From NCBI GenBank assembly GCA_964342805.1, contig CAYFHQ010000031.1, positions 1 to 33,587 of the forward strand: a DNA stretch of 33,587 nt, given 5' to 3'. Positions 32,493 to 33,587 of this stretch are shown piece after piece; the first letter of the stretch is position 1; every line of letters starts with the position of its first letter. The notes beneath the pieces are model-generated. The model saw only the letters and a program-made list of their open reading frames with translations, did not search any database and was not told the origin of the DNA. Source of the stretch: CAYFHQ01 sp964342805 (GTDB taxonomy: Bacteria; Bacillota; Clostridia; Peptostreptococcales; Acidaminobacteraceae). The position numbers and the translations under genes are program-made.

Positions 32493-33587
32493 ATGAAAAT
32501 ACGTAGTAAATTGCTGATGATTCTGATTACAGTTGGTCTGCTACCGGTGCTCATTATCTCACTGCTACTTTTCACCTTATTCACAAATGAAATATCAGAA
32601 GCTAGTTTTGACAAGTTAACAGCAACTCGGGATAACCGAGCCATGCAGATCGAAGACTATTTCAGTTTCATTAACGGACAAGTGAAAACCATGTCCAGCA
32701 GTACCATGATCATCGATGCAATGAAGGAGTTTGACATTGCATTTCGGGAATTGAACGAACAAGTGACACCCGCCCAGTTGAACCAAGCCAAGTCGGGGGT
32801 CCAGGACTACATCAGTAATGAGTTTGTACCACGGCTGGAAGCCAATACCATGAAGTCGGAGACTGTAGACCAGTTTCTGACCGACCTGCCGGCAACCAAC
32901 CGTCTGCAGTATTTGTATATCGCTAATAATACCAATGAAGTGGGTAGCAAACACCTGCTCATGCAAGCATCTGACGGGTCCAGGTATTCAGCGACCCACG
33001 GCAAGTACCACCCAGCCATCAAGGAGTTTCTTGAAGAGTTTGGCTACTATGATATCTTCCTAGTGGACATTGAGTCAGGCAATATTATTTACTCTGTTTT
33101 CAAGGAAGCCGACTACGCCACCAGCTTGCTGGACGGCCCTTATGCCAATACCAACTTTGCCATGGCCTTTAAAGAGGCCAGCCAAGCGACAGATCCATCA
33201 ACCGTTGTCCTTAAGGATTTTGATTTCTATGTACCTTCCTACAATGCACCAGCCTCCTTTATCGCGTCTCCTATTTACGACAGCGGTACCAAGGTGGGCG
33301 TCCTGGTCTTCCAAATGCCAGTGGATAAAATCAATGGCATTATGACTGGGGACGGAAACTGGGAAGCGTCTGGCCTGGGCCTCAGTGGAGAGACCTACCT
33401 GGTGGGTGCAGATAATCGAATGCGTAGTATTTCCAGGTTCTTAGTAGAGGACAAGGCTGGTTACATCAACACCCTCAGGGGCGTTGGCTATGGAGAGGAC
33501 CAGCTAAACAGTATTGATATCATGGAAACGTCCATTTTGTATCAGGATGTCAACTCAGTGGCGGCGCAAAAAGCCATTTCAGGACAG
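32493..33587 (+). CDS. Cache-domain chemoreceptor (methyl-accepting chemotaxis protein), N-terminal part
   Basis: The frame is open from ATG 32493 to the right edge (365 codons, no stop). The SD GGAGGAGG precedes it. It begins MKIRSKLLMILITVGLLPVL, a membrane anchor, followed by a large extracytoplasmic double-Cache region with LVDIESGNIIYSVFKEADY and GLGLSGETYLVGADNRMRS, wording typical of chemoreceptors that sense small organic ligands. The second membrane helix, HAMP and signalling domain lie beyond the window, so a Cache histidine kinase or cyclase is possible but less likely. Confidence 0.82.
   Translation, partial: MKIRSKLLMILITVGLLPVLIISLLLFTLFTNEISEASFDKLTATRDNRAMQIEDYFSFINGQVKTMSSSTMIIDAMKEFDIAFRELNEQVTPAQLNQAKSGVQDYISNEFVPRLEANTMKSETVDQFLTDLPATNRLQYLYIANNTNEVGSKHLLMQASDGSRYSATHGKYHPAIKEFLEEFGYYDIFLVDIESGNIIYSVFKEADYATSLLDGPYANTNFAMAFKEASQATDPSTVVLKDFDFYVPSYNAPASFIASPIYDSGTKVGVLVFQMPVDKINGIMTGDGNWEASGLGLSGETYLVGADNRMRSISRFLVEDKAGYINTLRGVGYGEDQLNSIDIMETSILYQDVNSVAAQKAISGQ

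Noticed and set aside
1..33587. CRISPR arrays, insertion sequences, tRNA or rRNA genes
   Set aside because: No regularly spaced repeats, transposase frames or tRNA cloverleaf patterns were seen on either strand.

Overview
The window reads as a chromosomal segment of a strictly anaerobic, Gram-positive-type bacterium, most likely a member of the Clostridia. The reasons are strong GGAGG-type ribosome binding sites on almost every gene, an NADH-linked trimeric [FeFe]-hydrogenase operon, YhaN/YhaO-type SbcCD proteins, HD-GYP and chemoreceptor signalling, and an hgcAB mercury-methylation pair. The genus cannot be fixed from the sequence. No tRNA, rRNA, insertion sequence, prophage or CRISPR array was seen.

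Layout, left to right. 1-3.1 kb: tail of an unknown gene, a divergent PRPP synthetase, an NTF2-like protein and an aspartate aminotransferase, separated by clear terminators. 3.5-7.0 kb: hydC-hydB-hydA, overlapping genes for an NADH/ferredoxin-linked [FeFe]-hydrogenase. 7.2-9.8 kb: a DUF1097 membrane-protein gene on the minus strand, broken by TGA at a conserved Trp, divergent from lplA-lipA (lipoate ligation and synthesis). 10.3-12.6 kb: a DUF1189 membrane protein, then hgcA-hgcB. 12.7-20.6 kb: a minus-strand unknown, then a three-gene run made of a 1632-aa multidomain HD/nucleotidyltransferase/GNAT/PRTase-like protein, a malate/lactate dehydrogenase-like protein and a tandem-flavodoxin oxidoreductase. 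20.7-25.0 kb: a promoter with no visible gene, an MFS transporter with a leader peptide, a START/SRPBCC protein, and a pseudokinase-like/TM/PKD protein. 25.1-30.5 kb: sbcD-yhaN-small membrane protein-CDF transporter-B3/4 protein as a tight run. 30.6 kb to the end: a Cache-HAMP-HD-GYP phosphodiesterase and the start of a Cache-type chemoreceptor.

The most striking signal is in hgcAB. Both genes carry an in-frame TGA. In hgcA it is codon 14, just after a Cys, and only translation through it joins the strong SD/ATG to the HgcA body. In hgcB it is codon 73, exactly the conserved Cys of the GVGC motif, and HgcB-like sequence continues for 16 codons beyond it. Each TGA is followed by a hairpin whose six-base loop contains GGUU, starting exactly 22 nt after the TGA in both genes. 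This fits bacterial selenocysteine insertion elements. The proposal is that this organism makes selenocysteine-containing HgcA and HgcB. The alternative, two independent nonsense mutations, must be tested. HgcB here also lacks the usual C-terminal Cys pair, while HgcA gains an N-terminal Cys-Sec pair.

Limits: family assignments come from recognising motifs by eye. No search, folding program or alignment was run.
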